Shown here piece after piece: positions 1 through 10,084 of a stretch of DNA of 64,000 bases. The stretch lies in contig JADJPW010000001.1 in assembly GCA_016713035.1 (NCBI GenBank), forward strand, positions 930,001-994,000, written 5' to 3'. The notes beneath the pieces are model-generated. The model saw only the letters and a program-made list of their open reading frames with translations. It did not search any database and was not told the origin of the DNA. Each line of letters starts with the position of its first letter. Position 1 is the first letter of the stretch. The position numbers were made by a program, and so were the translations under genes. Source of the DNA: Verrucomicrobiaceae bacterium. GTDB lineage: Bacteria; Verrucomicrobiota; Verrucomicrobiia; Verrucomicrobiales; Verrucomicrobiaceae.

Positions 1-8
1 TCCGGCGG

Positions 9-2057
9 TTACTTTTTCGCCGCCACAGCCACGACCCGCACACGGATCGGGTTCGACCACACGATGAAGGTCGCGTCTTTTGGCGCGGCCTTTGTGTTTT
101 GGGCCTTCAGGGCCGTATCAGCGGCAGTTTTGTCTAAAGTGGCCTGGGCGACTTTATCGGCAGTTTCCTTGAGTGCGGAGTTTATTTCCGCTACCCCTTC
201 CGATGACTTCAAATTTTTCTTCGAGAGCTTGGCAAACTCCTCATCATTCTTTGCGAGTTTCAGTGCCTCAGCGGCTTCTTTGACCTTTTTCTCTGCTTCG
301 GCCAATTCTTCGAGATTTCGCCGCACACTCATCTTGGCCGAGCCTTGCAGGATGAAACCGTATTCGCCAGGTGCGAGCTTCAGCGCCTTCACATCGAGCG
401 TGAATTTGCCTGCGGCGGTTTTTGCCGGGATGTCGGCCTCAGGGGCCTTCGCCACATCCGTGAGTCCCAGGGCTTTGAGCTTGATCGCATCGGTGAACTG
501 CGCGTGACGCGTGACTTTGAGTGGGATTTCCAGCTTGGCATCGGCGGCGACTTCCAGAATATCGGTCTTTTCCGTCTGGATGAGTGCCGGAGTGCTCAGA
601 GTGCTCACACCGACGCAGGGTGGGCCGCTGGAGCGAACCAGCACATTGTCCCGAGCTGTGTCGGCCACCACAAAGCTCACATAAGCAGACTGGGGGATAC
701 TTCGGACAAGACCTGCACCCGCCGGAGCATCCGCCGCCGCTTGGAACGCCAAGTAGCCCAGCGATTGCCCCTTTCCGATGAAGCCACCGAGGCAGGTGAG
801 CCCCGATGGCAGCTTGTCCGCGCTCAATTCGATGGCCTCGCTCAAGGAGTGCCGATTCATCGCCACCACTTCCAGCGCATGGATGCCGCCACGCATGACA
901 ATCGCATAACCGAGCTCTGCATTCTTCGCGTTGGCAGCTTTGGGCAGTGCGGTATTCAGTGCCATGAGCCGATCGACCGCCTTTTCGGTGATGTTTAACT
1001 CAAAGGGCAGTGAGGTGGCGAAATTGTCATTCAGCGTGATGCGGAATTTGCCATCCGCTTTGGCCTCATAGGCGTAAACAGGGTCGCGGTTTTCCAGCTT
1101 GAGCCCTGGAGCAGGCGAGATGGCCGGTGCGTCGGCCACTTCTGCCTGTGCCGTGGTGCTGCCATCAGCTTTGATGTTCTCGATCACGAGATGCGGATCT
1201 GTCGCATGCCCTAGCTGATGCGAGAGCACCTGGATGACGAACCTCTGCCCCGCCTTGAAAGATAGATCATAGCTATGAATCCCCTGGAAGGCACCTTTGA
1301 TGGCACTAGGCACAGCTAGACTCGTCTGGCTGACCTGAGCCGCCGGGTTATTCGGACTAGTGACACCTAGCACGACCCGGAAAGCATAGTCATCACCGGT
1401 GCGGTGCATCAGCTCATGCAGCCGCAAACGATAAAGACCATCCGCTGGGGCAGTGAAGACCATCTTGCCATTCGTCATGCGGGCAAGTTCACGCCCCTGG
1501 ACATCGGTAATAGCTCCGAGCAGCTCAGTGCGCGTATCAAAGCGGTGCCCGTCGTAGCTAGCGGTGATGACTTGCCCCTTCTTCGCCTCAAAGCTGAACC
1601 ACTGCGGCGTCGTGGCTTTGAAGATACCCTGAATCGCATCACCGACCTTCACCGCCAGCGCCTTGTCCGGCTTCGCATTGGTTCCAGGAGATTCGGTGAC
1701 CGCATTTTTGCTGATCTGAAACACCCGCGGATTGCTCACACCATATCGACCGATAAAACGCAGATCGTGAATCCCCTCAGGCATGTCCGCTGGCAGCACG
1801 AGCGCTGCCTTCGTCACGGTCGAGAGCGAAATCGAGCGATCTCCGATCATGACAGCCTTCGGCCCATCCAGATCGGCTCCACGCAGCGTCAGCTCCACAC
1901 TCGCCCCCGGTGCTCCTCCGAGCGGTGTGATGCCTGTGAGCACCGGAGAAGGAAAGGTGGCTTGGGAGAGTGCTGACCCAGCGAAAGTCAGCAGAACTGA
2001 AAATTGTAAACTGAGAACTGAGAACTGAAAATTGGGGCGGAACATGGGGTGTGGCAT
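9..2057 (-). CDS. Secreted PPC-domain protein (IPT/TIG-like start, pre-peptidase C-terminal domain)
   Basis: This 682-residue exported protein has no recognisable catalytic site. A hydrophobic signal peptide (about residues 10-31, ending near ALSQ) is followed by an IPT/TIG-like beta segment (about 38-115). Next comes a pre-peptidase C-terminal (PPC) domain (about 140-230, with the DGLYRLRL core motif), then a long beta-rich middle. A charged helical, probably coiled-coil stretch (about 585-645) lies close to the C-terminus. Such proteins usually accompany PSD1 (DUF1549/DUF1553) and DUF1501 genes in PVC bacteria and are thought to act at the cell surface. Here no partner is adjacent. An alternative start at 2045 is equally possible. 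The signal-peptide region is encoded by a tandem intergenic-type repeat (see 1993-2033). Function beyond secretion is inference. Confidence 0.75.
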   Translation of the reverse strand: MPHPMFRPNFQFSVLSLQFSVLLTFAGSALSQATFPSPVLTGITPLGGAPGASVELTLRGADLDGPKAVMIGDRSISLSTVTKAALVLPADMPEGIHDLRFIGRYGVSNPRVFQISKNAVTESPGTNAKPDKALAVKVGDAIQGIFKATTPQWFSFEAKKGQVITASYDGHRFDTRTELLGAITDVQGRELARMTNGKMVFTAPADGLYRLRLHELMHRTGDDYAFRVVLGVTSPNNPAAQVSQTSLAVPSAIKGAFQGIHSYDLSFKAGQRFVIQVLSHQLGHATDPHLVIENIKADGSTTAQAEVADAPAISPAPGLKLENRDPVYAYEAKADGKFRITLNDNFATSLPFELNITEKAVDRLMALNTALPKAANAKNAELGYAIVMRGGIHALEVVAMNRHSLSEAIELSADKLPSGLTCLGGFIGKGQSLGYLAFQAAADAPAGAGLVRSIPQSAYVSFVVADTARDNVLVRSSGPPCVGVSTLSTPALIQTEKTDILEVAADAKLEIPLKVTRHAQFTDAIKLKALGLTDVAKAPEADIPAKTAAGKFTLDVKALKLAPGEYGFILQGSAKMSVRRNLEELAEAEKKVKEAAEALKLAKNDEEFAKLSKKNLKSSEGVAEINSALKETADKVAQATLDKTAADTALKAQNTKAAPKDATFIVWSNPIRVRVVAVAAKK
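1993..2033. repeat. Tandem dispersed repeat forming the signal-peptide coding region
   Basis: The 13-mer AGAACTGAAAATT occurs exactly at 1993-2005 and 2021-2033, separated by GTAAACTGAGAACTG-type sequence. On the minus strand it reads as repeated TTCAGTTCTCAGTT, giving the residues FQFSVLSLQFSVLL of the neighbouring exported protein. Repeats of this flavour are commonly intergenic in PVC genomes (general knowledge). Here one supplies a hydrophobic leader. Confidence 0.6.
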
Positions 2058-2198
2058 GACTGGTGTTATTTTGTCTCACACTTCCTACGAGATGCTTTGC
2101 GCCGATCTGTCCCGCAATCGCTCTCAGCGTTGAGCTGCCGTTTGTAGCAACGCCAAAAGTGTCTCTTACGATTTAAAAAATGTGCTAATGTCGGTGGA

Positions 2199-4607
2199 TT
2201 GCGGCCCGCTTCTCCCCATTCCGTATCTCAAATTGAGACTAGATCAAAGCTCGATCTAGCTGCGTTGGGTCGTGTAGCCCTTGAGTCGCCCGTGTCCGTT
2301 GCGCTCGCGACCTGGGTGCCTCCGGACGTGGTCTCGTTGCAAGCGCTATTACCAGATTATGAAGTGCATAGCCTCATCGCACGCGGCGGCATGGGAGCGG
2401 TGTACCGCGCCTTCCAGCGGTCTCTAGGCAGGACTGTGGCGGTGAAGGTTCTGCCCGCACTGCTCCGGGAGGCGGATGCTGGTTATGCGGAGCGCTTTCA
2501 GCAGGAGGCGCGCACCATAGCCTGTCTCAGCCATCCCGGCATCATCGGCATCCATGAGGCGGGGGAGCTGCAGGATGGCTCGATGTACTTTGCCATGGAG
2601 CATTTGCAGGGCAGCGATCTGGGGAAAAAGCTGGCCGCTCAGGGGCGATTGGATGCAGGGACGGTGCTGCGCCTCGGTATCGAGATTTGCGAGGCGCTCC
2701 AGGCGGCTCATGAGCGGGGCATCATCCATCGAGATATCAAGCCAACAAACATCATGCTGTCGGAAGAGGGGCGCATCAAAATCGCCGACTTCGGGCTGGC
2801 CAGCACTCCCCAGTCCGGCGAGCTGGAGCTGACACGCACGAACTTCGTGATGGGCACGTCCTTCTTTGTGGCACCGGAGCTTCTGCTGGGCTGCGCTTCC
2901 AGTGTGCGCTCAGACTTGTACGCCCTCGGCGTCACCCTTTACCAGCTCCTCACCGGTCAGATTCCGCAGGGGGCTTTTTTGCCTCCATCACAGGCAGTGC
3001 CCGGCCTCGATAGACGCTGGGATGACATCATCCTACAGGCTCTACAGACTGATCCTGCACAGCGACAGGCTGATGCAGAGGGGCTACGGCAGCAACTCCA
3101 AGCACTGACCCTGCCTGCACCGCGAACACGCAGCCTCAGGTGGCTTTTCGCGGCAGGGCTGGCCTGCATAGGCTTCATCATCACTGCCGCCTGGTGGAGC
3201 CGTGAGCAGCCTGCACCGAGTCCCCAGGCACCTACCGGCACGGTGCCCAGGGTGACGAATCTGCTCAACTTCTTTGACCTGGAAAAAGGCACTCCCGAGG
3301 GAGGCTGGCGGCATAGCAAAAGCGGCTTCATGGTCGCTGAAAATCTCGGAAAACCGAGCATCCTGAGCACGCACTTCCCCGTCGTGGAGGAGTATGATTA
3401 CGAGATCGAGTTCACCGCCCATCATGACACGCGGGAGACCTTTGTGAGCCAGGTCTTCGAGGTGAACGGCCATCCAGTGGAGTGGAGCCTGAATGTCTCC
3501 CCACTTTCACGCCACCCGTATCACAGCTTCCTCAGGCTGGACGGGAAAGAGACGCCGGACACGCCCGAGGTGCGCACGGCCCAGCCCGCACACCTGAATC
3601 GCGCCCAGCGCTACCGCTCGCTCGTGCAGGTGCGGCGTGAGGGATTGCGTGCTTTGCTGGATGGGCAGATCATCGTGGACTGGCGCGGGGATGCCCGCCG
3701 CTTCGCCCGTTCAAACCTGACCCAATGGCCTGCCGGGCACATCGGCTTCCTCGCCTGGAATGGCGGTGTCACCTTTCACAAAAAGATCCTCACCGAGCAC
3801 CTGCGCCGGGATTCTGCCCAGCACTTCCCAGTGCTGAAAAAAACAGCGCCGGGAGAAATCTCTCCGGCCCAGCCTCCACCGCTCGTGGCGGCCAAAGAAG
3901 CCACCTCCACCACACCGAGCAGCAGCTTGCAGATCGACCTCCGGCTGGAGGACGACGCCCAGGCGGACATCACCCTCCTCTGGGCCTTCAACAGTCAAAA
4001 CATCCCCATCGGCACCTACCGCCCAGGGCGGCATAGCATCGCTAGGCCAGAGCTGAAAGACGGCTTCAAACACCTCAAAATACGCAGCTCCGGCCACGCC
4101 ATGCAAACCCTCTACATGAATGGGCATTCGATGCCGCAGCCGCAGCCCATCTGCCTCTACCGCAGCCGCTATGTCATCATGCGCGTCACTCATATCGGCA
4201 GTGGGCAGCGGCAGTTCGCCGAGCCTGGACTGCGCAGCACACGCGTGGCCCTCAGCCACTATGCCGCGCCGGAAAATCTCGGCAGCTTCGACTGGCAAAT
4301 CGTGCAGGCAGGAGAAAACAGCTCCGTCAAAGGCCATGGCGGCCCCCATGTCTGGCTGCGCTTTCACCACCACACAGACGGCTACGGCATCGCCCCGGCA
4401 CGAGCTGGAGAGAGCTACGAAACCATGATCGAGGCACCCGCCGAAGGCTACAGCACCCGAGCCATCCGGCCGAGTCCAGGCATGAAACTCTACTATCGAA
4501 ACATCGGCAACGGCACCACCGACCACGGCTACGGAAAGCTTGAGATTGAAGCCATCACCGAGATACCACCCGCAGATGTCACCATCATCACACCGATCAT
4601 ACGGTAA
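2199..4607 (+). CDS. Membrane-anchored Ser/Thr protein kinase (PknB/Hanks type)
   Basis: This is a Hanks-type kinase that phosphorylates Ser/Thr of partner proteins at the inner membrane. All key motifs are present: glycine loop GGMGAVY (63-69), VAVK with catalytic Lys83, HRDIKPTN with catalytic Asp179, DFG at 197-199 and APE at 225-227. One membrane segment (about 314-333) leads to an extracytoplasmic region of about 465 residues. The first part of that region resembles a concanavalin-like or DUF1080-like beta sandwich (inference). The start shown is TTG, because no in-frame ATG precedes the glycine loop; a GTG start further in is possible. It lies 34 bp upstream of a sigma-factor gene and is followed by four exported leucine-rich proteins, which suggests one signalling unit. 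The kinase call is secure; its ligand and substrates are unknown. Confidence 0.88.
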   Translation: MRPASPHSVSQIETRSKLDLAALGRVALESPVSVALATWVPPDVVSLQALLPDYEVHSLIARGGMGAVYRAFQRSLGRTVAVKVLPALLREADAGYAERFQQEARTIACLSHPGIIGIHEAGELQDGSMYFAMEHLQGSDLGKKLAAQGRLDAGTVLRLGIEICEALQAAHERGIIHRDIKPTNIMLSEEGRIKIADFGLASTPQSGELELTRTNFVMGTSFFVAPELLLGCASSVRSDLYALGVTLYQLLTGQIPQGAFLPPSQAVPGLDRRWDDIILQALQTDPAQRQADAEGLRQQLQALTLPAPRTRSLRWLFAAGLACIGFIITAAWWSREQPAPSPQAPTGTVPRVTNLLNFFDLEKGTPEGGWRHSKSGFMVAENLGKPSILSTHFPVVEEYDYEIEFTAHHDTRETFVSQVFEVNGHPVEWSLNVSPLSRHPYHSFLRLDGKETPDTPEVRTAQPAHLNRAQRYRSLVQVRREGLRALLDGQIIVDWRGDARRFARSNLTQWPAGHIGFLAWNGGVTFHKKILTEHLRRDSAQHFPVLKKTAPGEISPAQPPPLVAAKEATSTTPSSSLQIDLRLEDDAQADITLLWAFNSQNIPIGTYRPGRHSIARPELKDGFKHLKIRSSGHAMQTLYMNGHSMPQPQPICLYRSRYVIMRVTHIGSGQRQFAEPGLRSTRVALSHYAAPENLGSFDWQIVQAGENSSVKGHGGPHVWLRFHHHTDGYGIAPARAGESYETMIEAPAEGYSTRAIRPSPGMKLYYRNIGNGTTDHGYGKLEIEAITEIPPADVTIITPIIR

Positions 4608-4641
4608 AAAATGAAAAAAGTCTGGTTAGCGAATCAGGTGG

Positions 4642-5427
4642 ATGCACCAAGAAAGCACCAATCGACATATCTCCCTCATGCCCAAGGACAAAGCCCCTGC
4701 CACTCAGCCTCCGAAGACCGACTTCCCCACCACTAGCTGGCAGCTCGTGCAAAACCTCGCCTCCTCAGATCCCGCCGCCGCCAGCGCCGCCTTTGGCAGT
4801 CTGGCTGAGCAGTACCGCTACCCCATCTACGCCTTCATTCGCTCCGAGCTGAAATGCAGTCACCAAGATGCCGAGGATCACCTCCAGGGCTTTTTCATCC
4901 ACCTTCTCCGGCACAGTGATGACCTCTCCCGTGCTGATGCAGAGCTTGGCCGCCTCCGCTCCTACATGCTCGGCATCTTGAGGCACTACCTTTCCAGCCG
5001 CTGGCGAAAAGACACCGCCGCCAAGCGAGACGTGCGCCAGACTCACCTCTGGGACTCCCTGGACCCCGAAGAGCGCTACCGCCACGAAGCCGCTCAGTTC
5101 ATCGAACCATGCCACCTCTTTGACCGCGAGTGGGCACGTTCCCTCATCGAGTCCGCCATCGAAAAAGCCCGCGCCGCCTGGGGACTCCGGCTTCCCAGTT
5201 TTGATGAACTGCTCCCCTACCTAAGCCTCGCCGATCCGCTGGAGGAAGACCAAGTCCAGCGCATCGCCACCCGCCACCGCAAGACGGTCGAAGCCGTGCG
5301 AATGAGCCTCTCACGCCTCCGCAAACACTGGCGGCAGGAACTACTGAGTCTCATCAAAGCCACCCTCGAATCCCCCACTGATAAAGCCGCCAAAACCGAA
5401 CTCGAATATCTCCTTAGTAAAATTTGA
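4642..5427 (+). CDS. ECF-type RNA polymerase sigma factor
   Basis: This 261-residue sigma-70-family factor would redirect RNA polymerase to a small regulon. The region-2 helix is visible as a Q-D-A-E-D-H-L-Q-G-F-F pattern (about residues 75-85). The rest of region 2 (LGRLRSYMLGILRHYLSSRW) and a region-4 helix-turn-helix (around RIATRHRKTVEAVRMSLSRL) follow. It is longer than a minimal ECF factor, with an acidic helical linker between the regions. It starts 34 bp after the kinase stop, so co-transcription is likely; kinase and ECF pairs are recurrent in PVC bacteria. An internal ATG at 4678 is an alternative start, and neither has a clear Shine-Dalgarno sequence. Control by the kinase is inference. 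Confidence 0.85.
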   Translation: MHQESTNRHISLMPKDKAPATQPPKTDFPTTSWQLVQNLASSDPAAASAAFGSLAEQYRYPIYAFIRSELKCSHQDAEDHLQGFFIHLLRHSDDLSRADAELGRLRSYMLGILRHYLSSRWRKDTAAKRDVRQTHLWDSLDPEERYRHEAAQFIEPCHLFDREWARSLIESAIEKARAAWGLRLPSFDELLPYLSLADPLEEDQVQRIATRHRKTVEAVRMSLSRLRKHWRQELLSLIKATLESPTDKAAKTELEYLLSKI

Positions 5428-5458
5428 AAATACCGTCAAACTACTACCCTATACGCCT

Positions 5459-6511
5459 ATGAAGCCCTATCGCCGCCCTTCCTCGATTCTCGCGATCATC
5501 ACTGCGAGCTTCCTTGTCCTAGACCACAGCGCCGCAGCAGAGCGCAGTTGGACGGATGTCACCGGCCGGAAAATCCAGGCCGAATACATCGCCTCAGACG
5601 CCACCAGCGTCACCCTTAGCATCGCTGGGAAACACCACCAACTCCCACTCACACGGCTCTCCGCCGCCGATCTGGCCTGGATCGTTGAGCAAAAAAGCAG
5701 CCCAGCACCCGCGCCCGCTGCTGCCGCCGTCTTTCCAGCCATGACTCAGCGCCAGATCTTTGAGTTTATCCACGAAGACCGTGCCGCGAGCAAGCCTCGT
5801 ATGTCCGTCATGGCCGGAAAGGAGTTTCTGCGGGTTAGCGACCCCTCCAAGCTCCCCGCCGGGGACTTTTACATCCACAGCATCATGGAGACAGAGAAAA
5901 ACACCACACCCTTCCCGTGGGCACTCCTCCAGCAGACGCCCAAGCTCGTGGATCTCGCCGTCAAATCCAGCGTACCCATCACCGCTGCTGATCTCGCCCG
6001 TCTCAGCGTCCTCACTCAGCCCTTCTCGCTGAACATCGAGTGTGACAGCACGCTCGACAGTGCCGCTGTCGCCGCCTTGCCGACGATGCCCACGCTCAAA
6101 TTTCTCTTCATCTCCGCCAATCTCGTCGCCGAAAAAGACCTCCCCAGCTTCGCCAAGCACTTTCCGAAGCTGGAGCTATTCAGCGTGAAGAGCCGGGAAG
6201 CTACTTCGCCTATACTCATTACCGATCAGGCCCTAACCGACGCCCTGCCCACATGGCCAGACCTCCAAAAAATTTGGCTACAAGGCACCTCCTTCACCGC
6301 CGCCACCGCAAAGGCCCTCAAGGGCAGCCGCAAGCTCGAAGAACTCAGTCTCACCGCTACCGAAGCCACCACCCTGGCCGACCTCACTGCCCTAGCCGAC
6401 CACCGCTCCCTGAAAACCCTCAAACTTCAAAAAATCCCCCAGATCATCGAAAAAGACGCCCAGACACTCAAGACAGCCCTCAAAAACTGCAAAGTGGACT
6501 ATACGCCCTGA
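5459..6511 (+). CDS. Exported SHD1-domain leucine-rich protein
   Basis: This 350-residue protein has a signal peptide (cleavage near SAAAE, residue 27). An SHD1-like beta domain follows (about 28-80; SWTDVTGRKIQAEY and LPLTRLSAADLAWI are typical). The next segment carries TPFPWALL, and degenerate leucine-rich repeats run to the C-terminus (DLAVKSSVPITAADLARL and similar). SHD1 domains of this sort are abundant in exported proteins of Planctomycetes and Verrucomicrobia and probably bind peptides or glycans. It sits 31 bp after the sigma factor and is the first of four tandem paralogues that share the FPW segment and a terminal LKNCK or LPKC motif. The exact role is unknown; surface recognition for the linked kinase is a guess. 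Confidence 0.75.
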   Translation: MKPYRRPSSILAIITASFLVLDHSAAAERSWTDVTGRKIQAEYIASDATSVTLSIAGKHHQLPLTRLSAADLAWIVEQKSSPAPAPAAAAVFPAMTQRQIFEFIHEDRAASKPRMSVMAGKEFLRVSDPSKLPAGDFYIHSIMETEKNTTPFPWALLQQTPKLVDLAVKSSVPITAADLARLSVLTQPFSLNIECDSTLDSAAVAALPTMPTLKFLFISANLVAEKDLPSFAKHFPKLELFSVKSREATSPILITDQALTDALPTWPDLQKIWLQGTSFTAATAKALKGSRKLEELSLTATEATTLADLTALADHRSLKTLKLQKIPQIIEKDAQTLKTALKNCKVDYTP

Positions 6512-6538
6512 ACCACCCAAGCACACGATCATCAGAAT

Positions 6539-8279
6539 ATGCACTCCTCTCCCGATCCCAGCCGTCCAAAAAAGATGAGGCAACAAGCAGTCAGAAAGGC
6601 CCCTCAACTTTTTGCCCTCCATCTTTTTGCCAGCCTTCTGATCTCAGCCTCGATCACCACGGCCCAGACCCCGCCCGCCTCACTGGCCACCCTCCAGCAG
6701 AGCTACGATAAAGCCGTCGCCGACAAAGCCACCGCACCCTACCTCGCCGCCGTCGCTGAGCCTGAATCAGAAATACAGCATCGCCCTCGACCGCCTAACC
6801 GCCAGCGCCACCCAGGCCGGAAACCTGGACGAAGCCCTCGCCCTGCGGGATGAAAAAAAGCTCCTCCTGCCCGATGGCACCCTGCCCGTCGATGCAGACA
6901 CGACTCCCGCCACGCTCAAAGCCGCCCGCGCTACCTACCGCCAGCAGATCACCGCCCTCCAGGCCGCTCGCGATGCCGCCACCCAGCCCTTGAAGGAGCA
7001 TTTCCGCACCTTGCTCCAAGGTTTGCTCACCCAGACCACCCAAGCCGGAAAGCTCGATGAAGCCCTCGCCATCCGCGAAAAGATCACCGCCCTTACCGCA
7101 GACACCAAAACCACCACCCCGGCGGAGACAGCCCCAGTAGCCAAACCCACAGCTCCGACTGGCAACAGCAAGCTCGCCACCGCCAAAAGCAACGGCAAGA
7201 CCGACCCCGCCGCCGCCCAGCAAATCATCGCCTGGGCCTTGGCCAATGGCTCCACCGTCACCACCAGCCTCGGCATCGTCGGCCCCGAGGAAAAACTCAA
7301 AACCGCCCCTGCTGGTAAATACAGCGCCACCGAGATATCCATGGGACCGACTGCCGAAGGCTTCCCATGGTCTGCACTGGCAGGTTTGGGCCAATTGACT
7401 CGCCTAGGCCTGGGCACAGACAGGGCACTTACCGAAGCAGAGACGCAGCATTTCCGGCACTTGGGTGGACTTCGCGTGTTGAGCATCGGCTCTGTCACTG
7501 AAGCAGGTCTGCAAGCCATGCCTCTATTACCAAACCTCGTAGAACTGCAAGTGTCCCCAACTCAGGAAGATTTGCCTACATTCCATCTGCTACAGGAGCG
7601 CACGCAATCGGTCACCAAGCTGGTCATCTCCTACAAACGAATTGGCAAGGACGCTGAAGCCGTTTTTGCAGCGCTCTCCGGCTGGCTGGAGCTGAAGGAA
7701 GTTCATAGCTTTATAAGCATCAAAACCGCTTTAGCCCAGCATCTCGCCCGCCTGCCAAAGCTCACGAGGCTGTATCTTTTCACGGGATCTACGATTGAAG
7801 AAGGCTGCCTTTCGCTGATGCCGCAGCTCACGACTGTAAACTTTAACGCCAAGCAGTCACCGGGTGTCCTTCGAGAGGTTGCAAGCCTGCGGAATCTCGG
7901 ATGGTTCAGCTTCGATATGGAAGGCCTCACCTTTGCTGACTTCCCTGATTTCAGCGGCTGCCCCAAGCTCCTCAAAATCGAAGTCGAAAACCCGCCAGGA
8001 CTTTCCTCTGACATCATTGCCAAATGCTCTTTCCCCCAGGGCCTATACACCTTGAAACTCGTCAAAACAGAGATCGATGAAGCAGCCGTCGAAATGCTCC
8101 TCAAGTTCAAGCGCCTGGACATCCTTCAACTGGTCAATTGCCGCTTCTCAGCAGCCGCCATTGAAAAGTTACAGAACCTGAAACAGCCCAAGGAAATGGA
8201 TCTCCGAGGCTCCAACCTTACCGACACCGACTTCAAAGCACTCCAAAAAGCGCTACCGAAGTGCAAGATCAACAAATGA
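6539..8279 (+). pseudogene. Exported leucine-rich FPW-family paralogue, frameshifted
   Basis: This is the second of the tandem family, broken by one frameshift. Frame 1 covers the signal peptide (LFALHLFASLLISASITTAQ) and the first helices. The remainder continues one frame later from the codons for LNQKYSIALDR. Removing one C at 6761-6762 (GAGCCTGAAT to GAGCTGAAT) restores continuous homology to the paralogues at 8276 and 10085, giving about 579 residues. The restored order is signal peptide, two helical hairpins (LDEALALRDEKK and LDEALAIREKI), a Pro/Ala/Thr linker, the A-(W)-A-L-A-N-G segment, GFPWSAL and leucine-rich repeats ending LPKCKI. The lesion may be a sequence error, in which case the gene is intact. 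Its stop overlaps the next start (ATGA). Confidence 0.75.
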
Positions 8280-9967
8280 CACATGCCAACCTCATGATCC
8301 TAACTTTCCCCAATTTAAGCCGTCAAAAAGATGCCAGACAGGTTCTCCATCTTTTTGCCCTCCATCTTTTTGCCAGCCTTCTGGTCACCTCTGCATCTGC
8401 CCAAAGCCCAGCCACAACCCAGCGCCTCACTCTTCTCCGCACTGCCTACGAGGCCGCCTACCAAACAGAAGTCGCTGCTGGTCACACCGCCGCCCTGACC
8501 GATCTGAACGCCAAATACAGCGCCGCCCTCGACCGCGCTCTAGCCGCCGCCACCCAAGCAGGCCAGCTCGACACCGCCCTGGCCCTCCGCGATGAAAAAA
8601 AGCGCCTCGCCGCTGCTGCCCCACTGCCCGCCGACGACTTCGCCGCGCCTGAAACCCTCAAAACCCTCCGCCTCACCTACCGCAGCGCATTGGCGAGCTT
8701 GGAAATCCGCCGCGATCAAACTGCCGCCCCTGTCAAAGCCAAGTATGACGCCGCCCTCGAAGCCCTGCAAACCGAGCTTACCAAAGCCGCAGATCTCGAC
8801 GGAGCCATGGCCGTGAAGCAGTTGCGTGAACAAGTGAAGACTGCTTTAGCAGCCACCACTCCCGCTGCTCCAGCAAAGTTACCTCAAGCCCCTCCGTCTA
8901 CTTCAGGTATCACCGCCGGACCTGCGCGCACAGATCCCGAGGCCGCACAGAAGATGATGGCCTGGGTGCTGGCGAATGGAGCAACCTCACTCACCTCCGT
9001 TGGGCGCGTCGGCATGAACGAAAAGATCAAGGAAGTACCCAAAGGCCGCTTCTCCATCAAGACTCTAAACATCAACGACACTGTCAGCCCCTTCCCGTGG
9101 GAACTTTTGCGGCAGTTAGGGGAAATCACCTCTCTCAATATCAATTACAAAACACCCATCACGAATGACCAACTTCAGCACCTCGCCAGCCTGCCTAGTT
9201 TGGAGGAACTGATCGTCAAAGCTCCCCTGACCGTCTCAGCGCTCGAAAGCCTGACAGCGCGTGATCAGATGATGAATCTTCATATTCATCAGATCGGCGA
9301 TGAAGACCTCAATCCATCCGGGCCGAGTCTTGCCAAAAAGTTCCCAAACCTCGAAAACCTAGGCTGGTGTCCAAAAGAAGATCAGGACAACCTCGCCGCC
9401 TGCCAAGCCGTCCAGGCATGGCCCAAACTCCATGGACTCACCACGCGGGGTGATCTTTCTGCCGAGTGTGTCGATGCCCTCAGCGCACTCAAGGAACTCA
9501 GTTCACTGACGCTTCTCGGAGCTGGCACACTCGACCCCACTCATTTGTCAAAGCTCAAGAACTTGGACCATCTACAGGCTTCTTTCGGCAAGCATCTTCC
9601 CGGACTGGTCTCCGCAGCAGCCAAGCTACCCAGGCTCAGAACCTTCCGCTGTCCTTTGGCGGGTAGCAGTCCCGCAGACCTCACAGACCTCACCAAGTTC
9701 CCGAGCTTGGATCATCTCACGCTCAAGCTCGCAGGCAGTTCAGTGCCATCTGATGATTTTATACCCACCGTGACAACCTTAAAGAATCTCACCGAACTCG
9801 ACCTCCTCCAAAGCGACCTTACCGATGCCGGACTGGCTCAGCTTCATGGCATGAAGAAGCTTGGAAAACTCGTGCTACCTGCCAGCCGCGTCACGGAAGC
9901 CGGGATCGCCGCCTTCAAAAAAGCTCTCCCCAAATGCCAGCTCGGCCGAGACAACCCAAATTTCTGA
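8276..9967 (+). CDS. Exported leucine-rich FPW-family paralogue
   Basis: This is the third tandem paralogue. The ATG at 8276 overlaps the preceding TGA (ATGA), suggesting translational coupling; GTG at 8261 and ATG at 8294 are alternatives. A signal peptide (LFALHLFASLLVTSASAQ) precedes two helical hairpins each bearing an L-D-x-A-(L/M)-A motif. An Ala/Pro linker leads to a conserved segment with MMAWVLANG and PFPWELL, then eight or more degenerate leucine-rich repeats and the end motif KKALPKC. The N-terminal 170 residues are nearly identical to the paralogue at 10085 while the LRR parts diverge. This fits duplication followed by diversification of a recognition surface. Its biochemical function is unknown. 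Confidence 0.75.
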   Translation: MTHANLMILTFPNLSRQKDARQVLHLFALHLFASLLVTSASAQSPATTQRLTLLRTAYEAAYQTEVAAGHTAALTDLNAKYSAALDRALAAATQAGQLDTALALRDEKKRLAAAAPLPADDFAAPETLKTLRLTYRSALASLEIRRDQTAAPVKAKYDAALEALQTELTKAADLDGAMAVKQLREQVKTALAATTPAAPAKLPQAPPSTSGITAGPARTDPEAAQKMMAWVLANGATSLTSVGRVGMNEKIKEVPKGRFSIKTLNINDTVSPFPWELLRQLGEITSLNINYKTPITNDQLQHLASLPSLEELIVKAPLTVSALESLTARDQMMNLHIHQIGDEDLNPSGPSLAKKFPNLENLGWCPKEDQDNLAACQAVQAWPKLHGLTTRGDLSAECVDALSALKELSSLTLLGAGTLDPTHLSKLKNLDHLQASFGKHLPGLVSAAAKLPRLRTFRCPLAGSSPADLTDLTKFPSLDHLTLKLAGSSVPSDDFIPTVTTLKNLTELDLLQSDLTDAGLAQLHGMKKLGKLVLPASRVTEAGIAAFKKALPKCQLGRDNPNF

Positions 9968-9980
9968 TACTACTCAATTC

Positions 9981-10057
9981 ACACCGCAGAGATCGAAACG
10001 CCGCAGAGTCCAAGCCTAACCTTTCTAAGCTCTGCGGCGTTCAAAGCTCTCCGGTGT
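9981..10057. repeat. Intergenic inverted repeat (28-nt arms)
   Basis: Arms at 9981-10008 and 10030-10057 are reverse complements with five mismatches. The inner 10 bp (CGCCGCAGAG / CTCTGCGGCG, 9999-10008 and 10030-10039) match perfectly around a 21-nt loop. It fills the 117-bp gap between two paralogous genes. There is no T-run, so it is more likely a dispersed palindromic repeat than a terminator. Confidence 0.6.
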
Positions 10058-10084
10058 AATAATTGCTCACCTGCCCTTTCTCTG

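Noticed and set aside
41..60. tRNA-like GGTTCGA motif near the left edge
   Set aside because: It lies in the C-terminal coding region of the PPC protein and no acceptor or anticodon stem can be drawn around it; no tRNA was found elsewhere in the window.
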